A stretch of DNA of 64,000 nucleotides from an uncultured Sphingobacteriales bacterium. Its GTDB lineage: Bacteria > Bacteroidota > Bacteroidia > Chitinophagales > Chitinophagaceae. A program made the translations under genes and the position numbers. Numbering within the stretch: position 1 is the first letter of the stretch; each line of letters opens with the position of its first letter. The notes below the pieces were generated by a model that searched no databases, was not told where the DNA came from, and worked only from the letters and a program-made list of their open reading frames with translations. Positions 1 to 8,583 of the stretch are shown here, piece after piece. Location of the stretch: contig CALKHN010000112.1 in NCBI GenBank assembly GCA_937991535.1, positions 124,001 through 188,000 on the forward strand, written 5' to 3'.

Positions 1-1508
1 TAGCAGAGCGGCTTAAAAATAAATTTACCGAAGAAGACCGGTTTAATGAGTTTGTAAATACCATTACGTCGTGCATGGATCCGCACACCACTTTTTTCCC
101 TCCCATCGAAAAAAGATCTTTCGATGAACAGATGAGCGGCAGGTTTTATGGTATCGGCGCTTCGTTGCGGCAGGAAGAAGGGAACATAAAGATCATGACT
201 TTGGTAGCAGGCAGTCCTGCATGGAAATCGGGACAGATACAGGTTGGCGATATTATTATTAAGGTAGCGCAGGGCAACGAAGAGCCGCAGGATATGGCGG
301 GATATGATACGGAAGATGCCGTTAAGATCATACGCGGAAAGAAAGGGACTGAAGTGAAATTAACATTAAAGAAGACCGATGGCACCACAAAAGTAGTGTC
401 GCTGATACGGGATGAAATAGTGCTGGATGAAACTTTTGCCAGGAGCGCTATTGTGAACGAGGGATCCCGGAAAATCGGGTATATATACCTTCCGGAATTT
501 TATGCTGATTGGGAGCGCCCAAATGGTGCAAAGAGCGCCGAGGATGTAGCAAAGGAAATTCAAAAACTGAAAGCAGAAAATATAGATGGTATTATTATGG
601 ACCTGCGCAATAACGGGGGAGGATCGTTATTCGATGTAATACAAATGGTAGGTTTATTTATTGACGAAGGGCCCGTTGTGCAGGTAAAAGACAGGCAGGG
701 AACTCCCTCGGTTTTGCGCGACAAGGATAAAGGGGTTTTATATGACGGACCTTTGGCTGTTATGGTAAATGAATTCAGCGCTTCCGCTTCTGAAATTTTT
801 GCCGCTGCTATACAGGATTACAAACGGGGCGTTATTATTGGCAGCACATCCACCTATGGCAAAGGAACGGTGCAGCGAAATATAGGACTGGACGGCGGCC
901 GCAGCGGACTTTTGGCTTCCGCCGAAGACGCAGCCGCTAACCTCGGAACAGTGAAATTAACCTTACAAAAGTTTTACAGGATCAATGGCGGCTCCACCCA
1001 GCTCAAAGGTGTAACGCCTGATATTGTACTGCCCGACCAGTTTGAATATCTCCAGTTTCGTGAAAAAGACAATCCCGATGCATTGCAATGGGATGAGATC
1101 GCAAAAGCAAAATACACGCCATGGAGCAATGGTGCAGATATTGTGACCATTAGAAAGACAGGAGAAGAAAGAATAAAAAATGATACCGTTTTCGAACAAA
1201 TCAAAGCAAATACGCAACTGCTGTCCGAATTGAATGACAAAGTGTACACACTCAACCTTAAAAAATACCAGCAGGAACAAAAAGAAATAAGAGACATTGT
1301 TAAGCAAATTGATAAACTCACCAAAGCGGATAAAGCCAACCCGGTTGAGTTGCTTCCGTCTGATGTTGCCCGGTTTTCAAATGATGAAGCGAAACAGGAA
1401 AGGCAGCAGCAATGGCTTAAAAATTTGAAGTCTGATATTTATCTCAATGAAACAGTAAGTATCGTAAATAACATTATCAGCAAGAATGCGATTGTAAGGT
1501 CAAAGTGA
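1..1508 (+). CDS. Carboxy-terminal processing (tail-specific) protease, S41 family, 5'-truncated
   Basis: The reading frame is open from base 3 to the stop at 1506-1508, so the start lies upstream of the window; about 501 residues are visible. It resembles E. coli Prc/Tsp, a periplasmic Ser-Lys protease. A PDZ domain is encoded at roughly 140-420, followed by the S41 catalytic core. The motif SASASEIFAAA has the catalytic serine at codon 783-785, and YGKGTVQ carries the catalytic lysine at codon 861-863. The lysine is one residue further from the serine than in E. coli Tsp. The last 150 residues are charged and helical and match the DUF3340 tail typical of Prc rather than of short CtpA forms. 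Prc proteins usually have about 670-720 residues, so roughly 200 N-terminal residues, including the signal peptide, are missing. The family assignment is secure. Confidence 0.93.
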   Translation, partial: AERLKNKFTEEDRFNEFVNTITSCMDPHTTFFPPIEKRSFDEQMSGRFYGIGASLRQEEGNIKIMTLVAGSPAWKSGQIQVGDIIIKVAQGNEEPQDMAGYDTEDAVKIIRGKKGTEVKLTLKKTDGTTKVVSLIRDEIVLDETFARSAIVNEGSRKIGYIYLPEFYADWERPNGAKSAEDVAKEIQKLKAENIDGIIMDLRNNGGGSLFDVIQMVGLFIDEGPVVQVKDRQGTPSVLRDKDKGVLYDGPLAVMVNEFSASASEIFAAAIQDYKRGVIIGSTSTYGKGTVQRNIGLDGGRSGLLASAEDAAANLGTVKLTLQKFYRINGGSTQLKGVTPDIVLPDQFEYLQFREKDNPDALQWDEIAKAKYTPWSNGADIVTIRKTGEERIKNDTVFEQIKANTQLLSELNDKVYTLNLKKYQQEQKEIRDIVKQIDKLTKADKANPVELLPSDVARFSNDEAKQERQQQWLKNLKSDIYLNETVSIVNNIISKNAIVRSK

Positions 1509-1678
1509 GATGCCGCCAACAGCCAAACATAACACATAAGCACAGTAGACGCATAGGAACACAGAAGAAAGGTTTATGCACGGCTATGTACCTGTATTTC
1601 TATGTGCTAAAGAATGAAAACGAACACATGTGCAGTGGATCTGTAAGAATGCGCGTTTTCTCCTTTTAGTATTTATAA

Positions 1679-3091
1679 TTACCAGGGCAGTGAAAAGGTT
1701 TTTACATAAGTGAAACATTTCATAGCCTCAATTACGCCTTCTTTTATGCCCAGTCCCGAATCTTTTATACCTCCGAAGGGTGAGCTTTCGATACGGTAAC
1801 CCGGTACTTCATTGATGTTTACTGTGCCTACTTTTAATTCCTTTATAAAGCGGAGTGCATAATCCATATTGTGGGTTACAATGCCGGAAGACAGTCCATA
1901 TGCAGTAGAATTTGATAAAGCGATGGCATCGTCAATATCCTTAAAAGTTAAGATCGGCGCCAGGGGGCCGAAAGACTCATGCACCACCATCTCCGCGTCA
2001 CGCGGCACATCGGTAATAACAGTGGGTTCCAGCAAAGCTCCTTTGCGTTTTCCGCCCGATACTATTTTTGCCCCCAGTTGTACTGCTTTGTTCACTACAC
2101 CTTCTAAGTAAATGGCGGCAGCTTCATCAATCACTGTGCCTACCCGTGTTTCGGGGTTTGCAGGATCGCCACAGGTATATTCTTTTGTTTTTTGAAGGAA
2201 TTTTTCAAGGAATGCATCTTTTATTTTTTCGTGGATCAATATTCTTTTTACAGCGGTGCAACGTTGTCCGCTGTTGCGAAAAGATCCTTCGGCGGCAAGG
2301 TGAACAGCAGTATCCAAATCCGCGTCTTCCATAATAATAAGCGGATCATTTCCGCCCAATTCCAGTATTACTTTCTTGTACCCTGCAGATGCTGCAATTC
2401 GTTTGCCCACAGCTACACTTCCTGTAAAGGAAACAATATCAATACGCGGATCTTTTACCAGGGGTTCTGCTATCTCATTGGTTGGCCCCAGCAGGGTGCT
2501 GAGCATATAATGGGGTAACCCGGCTTCATACAATAATTCGGTGAGCAGTATGGCGGTAAGCGGCGTTTTTTCGGAAGGCTTTAATATTACCGGTGTGCCC
2601 ACAGCCAAAGCCGGCGCCAGCTTATGCACTACCTGGTTTAGCGGATGGTTAAATGGGGTAATGCATGCAGCAAGCGCAAGCGGCTCCCTGAGGGTGAATA
2701 TTTTTCTTGCTTTTCCCTGTGGCGAAATATCGCAGGAAAATATTTGTCCATCGTCTTTTAAGCTTTCCATTGCTGCAAAAAGCAGCACGTCATGCGCCCG
2801 GCCTGTTTCATAATTTGCTTCACGTATAGCCAGTCCCGATTCCGCGCTTATGGTTTGAGCAAAGCGTTCCCTGCGTTCTACCAGCAAATGCCGTGCTTTA
2901 TCCAGTATACTGAAACGATCGTAGCGGGTAAGTTTTTTTCCTCCTTTCAATGCTGCTGTTATTGCCTGCTCAACATGCGAAGCAGTAGCCAAAGTAACAG
3001 TGCCCACTACACGATTGTCATAAGGGCTTTTCACTTCAAGAACCGAATCACTTTGTACAGGGGTTCCTGCAACATAACACGTCATTGTCAT
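1679..3091 (-). CDS. phnY: NAD-dependent aldehyde dehydrogenase, probable phosphonoacetaldehyde dehydrogenase PhnY
   Basis: This 470-residue protein is a full-length aldehyde dehydrogenase. It has the glutamate motif ILELGGND, the catalytic cysteine in NSGQRCTAVKR, and a C-terminal SPFGGIKDSGLG segment. Sequence alone fits many aldehyde dehydrogenases. The specific call rests on its place 22 bp downstream of a convincing phosphonoacetate hydrolase on the same strand. In the PhnW-PhnY-PhnA route, PhnY oxidises phosphonoacetaldehyde to phosphonoacetate with NAD+. Two in-frame ATGs lie at 3091 and 3085; the first is taken as the start. It is probably cotranscribed with phnA. A different aldehyde substrate remains possible. 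Confidence 0.78.
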   Translation of the reverse strand: MTMTCYVAGTPVQSDSVLEVKSPYDNRVVGTVTLATASHVEQAITAALKGGKKLTRYDRFSILDKARHLLVERRERFAQTISAESGLAIREANYETGRAHDVLLFAAMESLKDDGQIFSCDISPQGKARKIFTLREPLALAACITPFNHPLNQVVHKLAPALAVGTPVILKPSEKTPLTAILLTELLYEAGLPHYMLSTLLGPTNEIAEPLVKDPRIDIVSFTGSVAVGKRIAASAGYKKVILELGGNDPLIIMEDADLDTAVHLAAEGSFRNSGQRCTAVKRILIHEKIKDAFLEKFLQKTKEYTCGDPANPETRVGTVIDEAAAIYLEGVVNKAVQLGAKIVSGGKRKGALLEPTVITDVPRDAEMVVHESFGPLAPILTFKDIDDAIALSNSTAYGLSSGIVTHNMDYALRFIKELKVGTVNINEVPGYRIESSPFGGIKDSGLGIKEGVIEAMKCFTYVKTFSLPW

Positions 3092-3113
3092 ATCAACTGG
3101 TTTTAATCGTTAA

Positions 3114-4355
3114 TTATCGGGTACCATTTACAGTAAAATCAAATACATCAAAATTCCTGGGATCGCCCCATGCCTTCATTTGGTAAGCAGCATTAAGGGG
3201 GTGTGAAATAATAAGCGGAACCATTTCTTCATATCTTCCGCCGTGCGACCGTAATGTTCCGTCTAATGCCGACAGGTTGTGGTACTGCGGGCGGCGGCCT
3301 ACTACCACATCTCTTGCAGAAAGTACTACCAGGTCGCCGGTACGGTCTTCGGGCTGCTCCAGCAAACGGGTGGCGGTGGCTTTATCGTGTACTTCGGTTA
3401 TACCAGGTTGTAAGGATAACCAGCTTTTTACTTCATTTAGTTTTTGTTTATCACTAAGGTGCACTACTACATACGATCCCAATGCACCGTGATGTTTAAC
3501 ATAAGGATCGGTTATGGGGCAGATTACCCTGAAGCCTTTACCAAACTCCGCTTCCAGCATATCTTCCACGAACAAAACGTTAGGCTCCCCGTTTGCCTTT
3601 ACCTTGGGGTTCATTCCATGGTCGGCAGTTGCGCCCACAATCGCTCCGGCCTGCACCAGCTTCCCGATCTCAGCATCCATTTGTTCGTAAAATGCCAGCG
3701 ATGCTTCGGTTTCGGGTGCGTAAGTGTGCTGCATATAGTCGGTAAGCGACAAATAAAGGAAATCTGCCAGTCCCTTTTGTATGAGGGCAACCCCTGCACG
3801 CAATACAAACAAACTGGCATCGGCACTATAAATAGCTGGTGTAACATAGCCTACTATCTTTTCGGCATCATCCAGTCCGTGTGTTTCTTTTTTTGCCAGG
3901 TTGGCTTTTTCGGCCGAAAAAGCAATACCGTTTAATTTATAGGATAGAATATCACGAAGCTTTTCTTTGGCAGTTACCACCGCCACTTTACGTCCGGCAT
4001 TGGCTGCCGCAGCCAGAATGGTTTCGGCACGCAGGTATTCCGATGAATTCATCATCACTTCCTGGTCTTTTTCCGCATCGTAAAAAAAGTTACCACATAT
4101 ACCATGCACAGCAGGGGAAACACCGGTTACAATAGAAGAATTGTTGACATTCGTAAAGGAAGGCAGGGCACCACGGACCATTCCGCGAAACCCGGTTTTG
4201 CTCATTTGCTGCAAATTGGGTAAACGACCATGGGCAGCTGTAATATCAAGGTATTCATCTGCAGAACCGTCAATACAAATAACTACAATAGGTTTGGCCG
4301 GAGGATTGAAGGTGATACCGTTAACGGAAAAGGAAGCCGTTGAAATAGAAGACAT
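3114..4355 (-). CDS. phnA: Phosphonoacetate hydrolase
   Basis: A 413-residue member of the alkaline phosphatase superfamily. PhnA cleaves the C-P bond of phosphonoacetate to acetate and phosphate using two zinc ions. The visible active-site set is complete: D29 (ICIDG), the nucleophile T68 (SFTNVNN), N89, D206 and H210 (TDYMQH), D245 and H246 (TADHG), and H371 (RSHGG). D29, T68 and N89 match the residue numbers I recall for the Sinorhizobium meliloti enzyme. No signal peptide is seen, so it should act in the cytoplasm. The gene precedes phnY and follows an XRE-cupin regulator gene on the same strand. No PhnW transaminase gene is in the window, so the amino donor step must be encoded elsewhere or the substrate enters as phosphonoacetaldehyde or phosphonoacetate. 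Confidence 0.9.
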   Translation of the reverse strand: MSSISTASFSVNGITFNPPAKPIVVICIDGSADEYLDITAAHGRLPNLQQMSKTGFRGMVRGALPSFTNVNNSSIVTGVSPAVHGICGNFFYDAEKDQEVMMNSSEYLRAETILAAAANAGRKVAVVTAKEKLRDILSYKLNGIAFSAEKANLAKKETHGLDDAEKIVGYVTPAIYSADASLFVLRAGVALIQKGLADFLYLSLTDYMQHTYAPETEASLAFYEQMDAEIGKLVQAGAIVGATADHGMNPKVKANGEPNVLFVEDMLEAEFGKGFRVICPITDPYVKHHGALGSYVVVHLSDKQKLNEVKSWLSLQPGITEVHDKATATRLLEQPEDRTGDLVVLSARDVVVGRRPQYHNLSALDGTLRSHGGRYEEMVPLIISHPLNAAYQMKAWGDPRNFDVFDFTVNGTR

Positions 4356-4389
4356 ATAAAATGTTTATAAATACTAAATAAAGATATAG

Positions 4390-4397
4390 CAAAATTA
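4390..4397 (-). promoter_or_regulatory. Candidate -7 element upstream of phnA
   Basis: Read on the minus strand the site is TAATTTTG, a full match to the Bacteroidota -7 consensus TAnnTTTG, 34 bp before the phnA start. I see no TTG at the expected distance upstream. A second match, TATTTTTG, lies at 4439-4446. It suggests that phnA-phnY can be transcribed apart from the regulator gene. Confidence 0.4.
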
Positions 4398-4471
4398 AAC
4401 ATTTTCTTGTCATTGTCTCTATTAGTTTTTTATACCGGCAAAAATATAAGGCGGCAGGCAGGTACCGGTGC

Positions 4472-5071
4472 TTAAAAGTTATTATTTTTACTTCCGGTTA
4501 TAAAGAAATATATAACAAGCATCAGTGCATCTGTGTTGCCGATGTTAGATGGTTTATGGGGAAGTCTTCCGTCAAAAAAAAGTGAATCTCCTTCTTCCAG
4601 TACATATTTATCTTCTTCAATCTGGTATTCTACTCTTCCTTTAATAATATATTTATATTCGTAAGCATCTGTTTTAATCATTTGTGTGCGTCGTGCACCT
4701 TTTTTCAATTCAAGTAAAATAGTATCTACCGGCCCGCCATCCATATTGCGGGTTAATATTCTTTTATATTTAAAGCCTTTGGCTGGTTCTTTTTCAAACG
4801 GCTGGTAGTCTGCCGTACTTTTGATAATAACTTTTTGCTGCCCTTCTTTGCTGTGACTGATATCTTCAAAAAAGTCCTTCAGATCAATGTTCAATGCCAG
4901 AACAATATTCATCAATACCGGGAGGGACGGTACTGTACGGTTGTTTTCAATTTGAGAGATCAACCCCTTGCTTACCTGGGCTTTGGTGGCCAGTTCCTGT
5001 ACTGTTTTTTTTTGTGTTTTCCGGGTTTCTTTAATTTTATTACTGATCTGGATGAGTACGTCTTCCTGCAT
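4472..5071 (-). CDS. XRE-family helix-turn-helix regulator with C-terminal cupin domain
   Basis: This 199-residue protein has an N-terminal XRE-type HTH at residues about 10-65 (KTVQELATKAQVSKGLISQIE) and a cupin fold at about 115-190 (EEGDSLFFDGRLPHKP). This layout is that of the PuuR/SinR-like class, in which the cupin senses a small metabolite. It lies 116 bp upstream of phnA on the same strand, so it probably controls the phosphonate genes; that role is inference from position. Its effector is unknown, with phosphonoacetate or 2-aminoethylphosphonate as obvious candidates. Confidence 0.85.
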   Translation of the reverse strand: MQEDVLIQISNKIKETRKTQKKTVQELATKAQVSKGLISQIENNRTVPSLPVLMNIVLALNIDLKDFFEDISHSKEGQQKVIIKSTADYQPFEKEPAKGFKYKRILTRNMDGGPVDTILLELKKGARRTQMIKTDAYEYKYIIKGRVEYQIEEDKYVLEEGDSLFFDGRLPHKPSNIGNTDALMLVIYFFITGSKNNNF

Positions 5072-5136
5072 TAGAATCGTTTTTCTGCAATTGAATAATA
5101 GGCAATAGGCAAAGATAATATTAAGCTTTTTTTTTA

Positions 5137-5268
5137 AATCCGAAAGTAAAAATCGAAAATCCGAAGGGTTGTAAGCGGCGAGTCTATCAGCTATGAGTAA
5201 AAGGAGTAGTCATCCTGTCGTTAGTAGTTTTCCACCGATAGCTGAAGGCTGACGGCTGATAGCTTTCA
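5137..5268. repeat. Intergenic word-like repeats (families A and B)
   Basis: The gap between the XRE gene and gpmA (5072-5345) holds no gene. It contains a family B word near 5137-5170 (forms of AATCCGAAA) and family A words at 5181-5268 (for example AGCTGAAGGCTGACGGCTGA). The same words recur in gaps at 5952, 9363, 35606, 37024 and 48279. Confidence 0.7.
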
Positions 5269-5284
5269 TTTTTAATAGTTTTTG

Positions 5285-5292
5285 TACCTTTC
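5285..5292 (+). promoter_or_regulatory. Candidate -7 element for gpmA
   Basis: TACCTTTC differs from TAnnTTTG only in the last base and lies 53 bp before the gpmA start. No clear -33 element is visible. Confidence 0.3.
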
Positions 5293-5345
5293 TGCACTTA
5301 CTTACCTGAAATTAAATATTCTTCATTTTAACAAACGCATAGCTT

Positions 5346-5951
5346 ATGCCTTTATTGGTAATTGTACGACACGGACAATCGCAATGGAACCTTGAAAACA
5401 GGTTCACCGGTAACAAAGATGTGCCACTTACAGAACTGGGCCGGGAGGAGGCGCACGTGGCGGGGAAAAAGCTTAAAAACATTGTGTTCGATCATGCGTT
5501 TACTTCGTTGCTTGAGCGGGCAAATGAAACGCTTACTATTATACTTGGGGAAATTGACCAGGCAGAATTGCCTATTATAAAGAACAGCGCCTTGAATGAA
5601 AGGAATTATGGCGACTTGCAGGGGCTCAATAAAACCAGTACTACAGAAAAATATGGTTTGCAGCAGGTAGACCTCTGGCGTCGCGGGTATGATGAACGAC
5701 CACCGGGTGGTGAAAGCCTAAAGGATACCGCCACAAGGGTTATCCCTTTCTACCAGCAGGAAATTGAACCTTTGTTAATAGCCGATAAAAATATACTGGT
5801 AGTAGCCCATGGTAACAGCTTAAGGGCACTGATGATGTATCTTGAAAAAATAAGCCCTGAAAATATTATCAGTGTTAATATTCCAACAGGGGTACCCCGC
5901 GTGTATACTTTCAGCAGCCACCTGAAACTGGTAGATGCCTTGTATGTTTAG
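5346..5951 (+). CDS. gpmA: 2,3-bisphosphoglycerate-dependent phosphoglycerate mutase
   Basis: This 201-residue histidine phosphatase family enzyme interconverts 3- and 2-phosphoglycerate in glycolysis. The phosphohistidine motif RHGQSQWN is at residues 8-15, followed by FTGNKDVPLTELG. Further motifs are ALNERNYGDLQG, PPGGESLKDTATRV and VAHGNSLRAL, with a C-terminal IPTGVP. These are the motifs of true dPGM enzymes rather than of general phosphatases. The protein is shorter than the 250-residue E. coli GpmA but matches the compact Bacteroidota form. It is a single gene, convergent with glnS. Confidence 0.92.
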   Translation: MPLLVIVRHGQSQWNLENRFTGNKDVPLTELGREEAHVAGKKLKNIVFDHAFTSLLERANETLTIILGEIDQAELPIIKNSALNERNYGDLQGLNKTSTTEKYGLQQVDLWRRGYDERPPGGESLKDTATRVIPFYQQEIEPLLIADKNILVVAHGNSLRALMMYLEKISPENIISVNIPTGVPRVYTFSSHLKLVDALYV

Positions 5952-6025
5952 CTGTGAGCCATGAGCCGTCAGCTTTGGGCTATCAGCAGTGAGCTATGAG
6001 CTTTGAGCGGTCAGCCGAGCAGTGG
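5952..6025. repeat. Family A intergenic repeat cluster
   Basis: Between the convergent gpmA and glnS stops lies a run of words such as GTGAGCCATGAGCCGTCAGC and GAGCTATGAGC. Variants of the unit (A)GC(T/C)(A/G)T(C/G)AGC repeat about eight times. The cluster lacks a T-run, so a simple intrinsic terminator is not evident. Confidence 0.75.
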
Positions 6026-6069
6026 GGTTAGGATATCCCATTAATTACTCAACCCATCAACTATGCCTG

Positions 6070-7734
6070 CTATTTTTTACTTTCTTTAGCCCAGGTATCT
6101 TTCAAGGTGACGGTTCTGTTGAATACCAGCTTTCCGGGCGCTGAATGGGTATCGGGCGTAAAATAACCCTTGCGTATAAACTGAAATTTTTCTCCTTCAA
6201 CAGCATCTTTCAACGCGGTTTCAATGTACGCTTTTTTAACAATCTGAAGCGAGTTTGGGTTGATATATGAAGTAAAATCCCCTTCTTCAGCAGCAGGGTT
6301 TTCTACTGTAAACAACCTGTCGTATAGTCTTACTTCCGCTTCTGCTGCATGCGCTACGCTTACCCAGTGAATGGTTCCTTTTGCACGTATACCAGACACA
6401 TCATTACCACTTTTGCTTTCCGGGATATAGCTGCATTGGATAGCTGTAATATTGCCCTCATCATCCTTAATAAAATCATCGCATTTTACGATATATGCGC
6501 TTTTAAGGCGGACCAGGGCGCCAGGCGCCAGGCGGAACCATTTTTTGGCAGGTGTTTCCATAAAATCTTCCCGCTCTATCCACAATTCACCTGAAAAAAC
6601 AACAGGTCTGGTTCCACCATTATTCTCTGCTTCAGGATTATTTTCACTGAATACTTCTTCTGTTTGACCTGCAGGATAATTGGTGATGATTAACTTTACC
6701 GGATCCAGCACAGCCATGCGGCGAATGGCAATTTTATTAAGATGTTCTCTTACGCAATATTCCAGCAAACTCATATCCACCAGGTTCTCTCTTTTAGCTA
6801 TACCTATCCGGGTGCAAAAATCACGTATACTTTCGGGAGTAAACCCCCTGCGGCGCATACCGCTAATGGTTGTCATACGGGGGTCATCCCACCCGTCTAC
6901 ATGATTTTCATTCACCAGTTGCAGCAATTTTCTTTTGCTGGTTATGGTATAGGTTAAATTGCGACGGGCAAATTCATATTGTTTAGAAGGAAATATCTCC
7001 AATTTTTCAATCAGCCAGTCGTACAATTCCCGGTGCGGTACAAATTCAAGTGTACAAAGGGAATGGGTAACATTTTCAATACTGTCGCTTTGGCCATGCG
7101 CAAAATCATACATGGGGTAAATGCACCATTCGTTGCCGGTGCGGTGATGATGTGCATGTTTGATGCGGTATAAAACAGGGTCGCGCATGAGCATATTGAT
7201 ATGAGCCATGTCAATTTTAGCCCTTAGCGTTTTACTGCCATCCTTAAACGCTCCCTTTTTCATGCTTTCAAACAGGTCCAGGTTTTCCTGAACCGTGCGG
7301 TCGCGGTATGGACTGTTTCTTCCGGGTTCTGTAGGGGTTCCCTTTAAAGCGGCTATTTCTTCGGAACTGCTGTCGTCAACATAAGCCAGTCCTTTTTTGA
7401 TAAGATCAATGGCAAACTGGTAAAGCGCTTCAAAATAGTCGGAGGCATACAATTCATGCTTCCATTGAAAACCCAGCCATTTTACATCTTCTTTAATACT
7501 ATCTACGTATTCGGTTTCTTCCGTTACCGGGTTGGTGTCGTCAAAACGGAGATTGGTATACCCGCCGTATTTTTCCGTTAATCCAAAATTCAGACAAATA
7601 CTGGAAGCATGCCCTATATGAAGATAGCCATTGGGTTCGGGCGGAAAGCGGGTAACGATCTGCGTGTACTTACCGTTTCTTAAATCTTCTTCAACAATAT
7701 CCTCAATAAAATTGAGTCCTTTTTCTTCAGTCAT
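6070..7734 (-). CDS. glnS: Glutaminyl-tRNA synthetase
   Basis: This 554-residue class I aminoacyl-tRNA synthetase charges tRNA-Gln. The HIGH motif is at residues 39-42 within PPEPNGYLHIGHAS, and the KMSKS equivalent is TSKRKLLQLV followed by HVDGWDDPRM. These are diagnostic of GlnRS rather than GluRS. The C-terminal third forms the anticodon-binding beta barrels. Length matches the E. coli enzyme. A -7 promoter element lies just upstream at 7758-7765. It implies direct Gln charging rather than the transamidation route. Confidence 0.97.
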   Translation of the reverse strand: MTEEKGLNFIEDIVEEDLRNGKYTQIVTRFPPEPNGYLHIGHASSICLNFGLTEKYGGYTNLRFDDTNPVTEETEYVDSIKEDVKWLGFQWKHELYASDYFEALYQFAIDLIKKGLAYVDDSSSEEIAALKGTPTEPGRNSPYRDRTVQENLDLFESMKKGAFKDGSKTLRAKIDMAHINMLMRDPVLYRIKHAHHHRTGNEWCIYPMYDFAHGQSDSIENVTHSLCTLEFVPHRELYDWLIEKLEIFPSKQYEFARRNLTYTITSKRKLLQLVNENHVDGWDDPRMTTISGMRRRGFTPESIRDFCTRIGIAKRENLVDMSLLEYCVREHLNKIAIRRMAVLDPVKLIITNYPAGQTEEVFSENNPEAENNGGTRPVVFSGELWIEREDFMETPAKKWFRLAPGALVRLKSAYIVKCDDFIKDDEGNITAIQCSYIPESKSGNDVSGIRAKGTIHWVSVAHAAEAEVRLYDRLFTVENPAAEEGDFTSYINPNSLQIVKKAYIETALKDAVEGEKFQFIRKGYFTPDTHSAPGKLVFNRTVTLKDTWAKESKK

Positions 7735-7757
7735 TGCTACTGTATTCGTTTAGGGCA

Positions 7758-7765
7758 CAAATGTA
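7758..7765 (-). promoter_or_regulatory. Candidate -7 element for glnS
   Basis: On the minus strand the site reads TACATTTG, a full TAnnTTTG match, 23 bp before the glnS ATG. The 5' leader would be very short. Confidence 0.5.
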
Positions 7766-8010
7766 AGTGTTCGTGAAGGAAGTTAAACCGGTAAGGCAGC
7801 TTAAAACATAGATTTTATACATCTGTCGCCACCAGGATAGCAAGGATGAACTTCAGCCAGACCGCAATGATCTTCCACAAGCGTGTCGTTTTGCCACTAA
7901 AATCCTAATCCGGACTGCGAAAGCCGGGTACAAATCCCGGGTAGCAGGCGTATATTTATTGCATTTGAGGTAATTTCGCCGGAATACCACCGAAACAGGC
8001 AAAATCTTTT

Positions 8011-8040
8011 TTGATATTAATGATATTTTACGGAACTTTG
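8011..8040 (+). promoter_or_regulatory. Promoter of the rpmB-rpmG operon
   Basis: A -33 TTG at 8011-8013 is followed after 19 bp by GAACTTTG at 8033-8040, one base off TAnnTTTG. The spacing is typical for the Bacteroidota primary sigma factor. The start of rpmB is 21 bp further on. The sequence from 8037 shares 16 identical bases with the hppA promoter region. Confidence 0.6.
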
Positions 8041-8061
8041 CCGTCCCAAAAAAATAGGATT

Positions 8062-8298
8062 ATGGCAAGAGTATGTCAGGTTACAGGAAAAGTTCCCATA
8101 ACAGGAAATCGTGTATCGCACTCGAATATAAAAACAAAGCGCAGGTTTTTACCCAATCTGCAAACCAAACGTTTTTTCCTGGCAGAAGAAGACAGGTGGA
8201 TCACCCTTAAAACTTCTACGGAAGGGTTAAGAACCATTAATAAAAAAGGGTTGTATACTATAGTAAAGGAACTGCGGGCGCAGGGAGAAAAAATCTGA
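8062..8298 (+). CDS. rpmB: 50S ribosomal protein L28
   Basis: The 78-residue product starts MARVCQVTGKVPITGNRVSH, the classic L28 N-terminus. The frame is open upstream to an ATG at 8011, but family length, the promoter at 8011-8040 and the conserved N-terminus fix the start at 8062. One CxxC-like cysteine remains near the N-terminus. It is first in an operon with rpmG and the DUF4295 gene. Confidence 0.96.
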   Translation: MARVCQVTGKVPITGNRVSHSNIKTKRRFLPNLQTKRFFLAEEDRWITLKTSTEGLRTINKKGLYTIVKELRAQGEKI

Positions 8299-8321
8299 TA
8301 ACAATTTAAAATTTATAAGCA

Positions 8322-8504
8322 ATGGCTAAGAAAGGTAACAGGGTACAGGTGATTCTGGAGTGTACTGAACACAAAAACAGTGGTCAGGCAGGAACCAGCC
8401 GTTACATCACTACAAAAAATAAAAAGAATACTCCTGAACGCTTAGAATTAAAAAAATTTAATCCTATTTTAAAAAAGGTTACCGTTCACAAAGAGATCAA
8501 ATAA
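8322..8504 (+). CDS. rpmG: 50S ribosomal protein L33
   Basis: A 60-residue basic protein starting MAKKGNRVQVILECTEHKN, with the family pattern RYITTKNKKNTPERLELKKF. It lacks the four zinc-binding cysteines of the C+ form; only one cysteine is present, so it is a C- paralogue that should not bind zinc. It lies 23 bp after rpmB and is surely cotranscribed. Confidence 0.96.
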   Translation: MAKKGNRVQVILECTEHKNSGQAGTSRYITTKNKKNTPERLELKKFNPILKKVTVHKEIK

Positions 8505-8517
8505 TACCACTGTGTTG

Positions 8518-8547
8518 CCTGTGAATGTTTGGTCAAGCTTTCACAGG
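8518..8547 (+). repeat. Inverted repeat between rpmG and the DUF4295 gene
   Basis: Perfect 8-bp arms CCTGTGAA (8518-8525) and TTCACAGG (8540-8547) surround a 14-base loop. No T-run follows, so it is more likely an RNA processing or stability element within the operon than a terminator. Confidence 0.5.
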
Positions 8548-8583
8548 TTTACAGTTTAATTTAAAAAAGTTCAAAACAGAATT

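Larger units (their letters stand above)
7735..8061. other. Intergenic region glnS-rpmB with nested inverted repeat
   Basis: The 327-bp gap between divergent glnS and rpmB holds the two promoters and no gene. At 7915-7947 there is a nested hairpin: outer arms CTGC/GCAG, inner arms CCGGG (7924-7928) and CCCGG (7936-7940), with loop TACAAAT. The inner part looks like a tRNA T-arm, but the rest of a tRNA cannot be built around it. Its role is unknown. Confidence 0.5.

Noticed and set aside
7924..7940. tRNA gene suggested by a T-arm-like hairpin
   Set aside because: No acceptor stem, D-arm or anticodon arm can be built around it and the T-loop lacks the usual TTC.
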